Position numbers and translations under genes: made by a program | Origin: an uncultured Pseudomonadota bacterium | Lineage (GTDB): Bacteria > Pseudomonadota > Gammaproteobacteria > Burkholderiales > SCOH01 | Reading direction: 5' to 3' | NCBI GenBank assembly: GCA_937863215.1 | Contig: CALMFQ010000572.1 | Span: 1 to 8,635, forward strand | Length of the DNA stretch: 8,635 nucleotides | Shown: positions 7,352 to 8,635 of the stretch, in pieces | How positions within the stretch are numbered: the stretch's first letter is position 1 | Layout: every line of letters starts with the position of its first letter | The notes under the pieces: model-generated | The model's database searches: none | The model's input: only the letters and a program-made list of their open reading frames with translations | What the model was told of the DNA's origin: nothing

Positions 7352-8177
7352 GCTTGAGCTCCTCGGCATAAGGAGCAACCTGCCGGATACCATCCGCTGA
7401 CAAGAACTTCTCGTTATAAGCACATCCCTGCACAAATGCATTTGCCCGCGATTGCGGGCTGCGCAAAAATTCCAGCGCGGCATTGCGTAAACGCGCACGC
7501 CTTTCTGCCGGCACCCTGGAGTGAATCAGCAACATCATTTGCGGAACTGGCTTGCTTTCGGCCATTACCCGCAGATCGCTGCGAATCTGCGGCGAAATCA
7601 TGTTCCACGCAGAATCCGCTATCACGGCAGCGGCAGCCTCTCCGCGCAAAGCCATCAAAGGCCCCAGATTCTGGAAATCGTTGTACTTGTAGCTGACCTC
7701 TACCGGCTGGCCAGTATACGGAGGGCGAAAGAACTCAGCCCCAAGCATCGACGTGACAGTCAAATGATCGGGCAACGCCACAACCAGCCCCTTCAGATCC
7801 TGAGGGTTGCGATAACCGGAATTCTTTTCCACAACCAGCAACGCCTTGAGCGCGCCATCGCACTGCAGCAGCTGCTGATAGCCGGCACGCTGCATTGCCA
7901 GCGTACCGGAATGCGGGCCGACCAGCGCCATATCGTATTCACCCCGCATCAAGGCATCGACAAACTGGTCATAATTGGCGGCAGTTGTCGCGACAATGCG
8001 ACTTTCAGACCGTTCGCCCAGAAACTCGCGCGAAACCTTGAACGCGTTTGCAAGATGGCGAGCCGGCATAAACGGCTCGATACCCCAGCTCAATTCGTCA
8101 CCGGCACTGGCCGCAACAGGCAGACAAATCGCCAATGACGCGGCACAGCGCAACAGTAATCGACGCCACAACAGCAT
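7335..8177 (-). CDS. Periplasmic PhnD-type binding protein, first of three tandem paralogues
   Basis: First gene of the sensory operon; exported binding protein of 280 residues. Signal peptide: MLLWRRLLLR, then a hydrophobic stretch to LPVAASA, with GDELSWGIEPF following. Cleft motifs parallel the third paralogue: GPHSGTL (87-93), ALPDHLTVTSMLG (134-146), YNDFQN (165-170), ESKPVPQMM (207-215). Shared markers are GAEFFRPP (146-153), TTAANYDQF (64-72) and Cys106/Cys252. It lacks the SxSTSG phosphonate loop, so the ligand is not predictable from motifs. The ATG at 8177 has GAGGAAA about 7 nt upstream, and no upstream in-frame start is needed. The stop overlaps the next gene's TTG. The operon is preceded by a weak promoter-like pair and then the remnant of an insertion sequence. 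A transport role cannot be excluded if it serves permeases elsewhere. Confidence 0.87.
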   Translation of the reverse strand: MLLWRRLLLRCAASLAICLPVAASAGDELSWGIEPFMPARHLANAFKVSREFLGERSESRIVATTAANYDQFVDALMRGEYDMALVGPHSGTLAMQRAGYQQLLQCDGALKALLVVEKNSGYRNPQDLKGLVVALPDHLTVTSMLGAEFFRPPYTGQPVEVSYKYNDFQNLGPLMALRGEAAAAVIADSAWNMISPQIRSDLRVMAESKPVPQMMLLIHSRVPAERRARLRNAALEFLRSPQSRANAFVQGCAYNEKFLSADGIRQVAPYAEELKRRLGH

Positions 8178-8198
8178 ATTCAGCTTTCCTCGGCCAAA

Positions 8199-8218
8199 GC
8201 CCCGCCACGGACAGGGGC
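8199..8218 (-). other. Hairpin in the probable leader of the sensory operon
   Basis: GCCCC and GGGGC (8214-8218 and 8199-8203) can form a 5-bp GC stem with a 10-nt loop between the remnant transposase stop and the ribosome binding site at about 8185-8190. Only three T residues follow on the minus strand, so it is not a convincing terminator. It might attenuate read-through from the insertion-sequence side. Confidence 0.25.
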
Positions 8219-8219
8219 A

Positions 8220-8540
8220 TCACTCTGTATCAAGATAGATGCTGCCGAACGAATAGTCGATGCGAAAGCAAGCAGACAGAGCGGCAAGACTCAGACCCTG
8301 CACCGCCGTGGCAATCCCCATGGCTTGCCGCAGGGCGAGGTTGAACAGACATTTGATCGTCAGACAGAATTGAATGGCTGCGCCGCTGAAGGAGAGAGTA
8401 CGGCCGCGTTTGCCACGAAGCGCGCCGTGCCATTGCGTGCCCCGATCCAGCCAGATCATCAGTGATCCACGCGCTTTCAGCGCTGCGTTGCCGGCCTTCC
8501 AGTTGGTGGTTTGGTACTTCGCAGGGGCAGATTTGGTCAT
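8220..8540 (-). pseudogene. IS5-family transposase, N-terminal fragment
   Basis: The first ~75 residues match the N-terminal region of IS5-family transposases: TTNWKAGNAALKARGSLMIWLD, KRGRTLSF, then AAIQFCLTIKCLFNLALRQAMG. After about residue 75 (near 8316) the similarity stops. The remaining 31 codons (from IATAVQGLSL to a TGA at 8222-8220) look like host DNA translated by chance. Full-length relatives are roughly 300-330 residues and carry the DDE catalytic domain further on, all of which is missing. The fragment cannot catalyse transposition. FSGAAIQF replaces the usual FSDAAIQF, consistent with decay. The ATG at 8540 is the expected start. Confidence 0.82.
8232..8260 (-). promoter_or_regulatory. 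Weak candidate promoter for the three binding proteins and kinase
   Basis: On the minus strand TCGACT (8260-8255) and TATCTT (8237-8232) are separated by 17 bp, each matching four of six bases of the sigma-70 consensus. The pair lies in native DNA downstream of the insertion-sequence breakpoint, 55 bp before the first ATG. It is the best pair I found by eye, but chance matches are common. Confidence 0.3.
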
Positions 8541-8543
8541 GCC

Positions 8544-8567
8544 GAGCGCCTAGCCAAAGCGGCGCTC
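8544..8567 (-). repeat. 7-bp inverted repeat (hairpin) just upstream of the transposase start
   Basis: GAGCGCC at 8544-8550 and GGCGCTC at 8561-8567 are perfectly complementary across a 10-nt spacer and end 3 bp before the transposase ATG. In RNA the stem would cover the likely ribosome binding region, a known way for insertion sequences to limit transposase translation from read-through transcripts. The role here is inferred. Confidence 0.45.
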
Positions 8568-8583
8568 AGGCAGCATCCGGGCT

Positions 8584-8602
8584 GATTTGTGCAACAAAAC
8601 CC
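8584..8602 (-). repeat. Terminal inverted repeat of the insertion sequence
   Basis: Read on the minus strand from 8602, GGGTTTTGTTGCACAAATC resembles the GGCTTTGTTG-AAATC-type ends of IS903-group members of the IS5 family. It lies 44 bp before the transposase start, as expected for the transposase-proximal end. Its partner is missing. The 33 bp beyond it (8603-8635) show no recognisable feature. Confidence 0.65.
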
Positions 8603-8635
8603 ATTGTCGGTAATTTGACGTTGAGAATTCCGGGC

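Larger units (their letters stand above)
8316..8602 (-). mobile_element. Truncated IS5-family insertion sequence, transposase-proximal end
   Basis: About 290 bp remain of an element normally around 1 kb: the terminal repeat (8584-8602), the untranslated leader and the start of the transposase. The other terminal repeat (GGSTTTTGTTGC-like on the plus strand) is not found between 8178 and 8315, so the distal end and most of the transposase were deleted. The inner breakpoint near 8316 is estimated from loss of protein similarity. Without the second end, no target duplication can be tested; the nine bases next to the outer end would be 8603-8611. Confidence 0.7.

Noticed and set aside
1..8635. 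tRNA, rRNA, riboswitch, CRISPR array, toxin-antitoxin pair or phage genes
   Set aside because: No cloverleaf, array of spaced repeats or matching protein motifs were seen on either strand.

Overview
The window is GC-rich DNA (about 60% by eye) from a Gram-negative bacterium. Evidence for this is Sec signal peptides on periplasmic binding proteins, good GGAG-type ribosome binding sites, a BarA/TorS-type hybrid kinase and an IS5-family insertion remnant. The protein flavour suggests a betaproteobacterium, possibly Neisseriales, but that is only an impression. Every intact gene is on the minus strand, so the window reads functionally from right to left.

Right edge (about 8602 to 8178): the broken end of an IS5-family insertion sequence, consisting of one terminal repeat, a hairpin and the first ~75 codons of the transposase. 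It runs into ordinary upstream DNA that carries a weak candidate promoter for the next operon.

Central operon (8177 to 2880): three consecutive, clearly paralogous genes for exported proteins of the PhnD-type (phosphonate-binding-like) superfamily, followed by a 912-residue hybrid sensor histidine kinase (two membrane segments, HAMP, HisKA, HATPase, degenerate receiver, true receiver, HPt). The stop of each gene overlaps the start of the next, and at all three junctions a GGAG lies exactly 9 nt before the start codon, inside the last codons of the preceding gene. No permease or ATPase belongs to this set. The simplest reading is a sensory system: three periplasmic ligand receptors feeding one phosphorelay kinase, comparable in logic to LuxP/LuxQ or TorT/TorS but with a triplicated receptor. 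The three receptors lack the Ser/Thr-rich phosphonate-binding loop, so their ligand is unknown. This is the most interesting part of the window.

Left part (2833 to 1100): behind a perfect TATAAT box lies a separate transport unit. It holds a PhnD-type binding protein with the classical SPSSTSG loop and a PhnC-type ATPase. Together they resemble the systems annotated as putative selenate (phosphonate-like) ABC transporters. The expected PhnE-type permease is absent; the next gene (950 to the window edge) is an M14-family zinc carboxypeptidase truncated by the window.

The placement of a kinase with three binding-protein-like receptors beside a transporter with a related binding protein suggests that the relay may control uptake of an oxyanion-like or related small molecule. 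No response regulator with an output domain is in the window to prove it.
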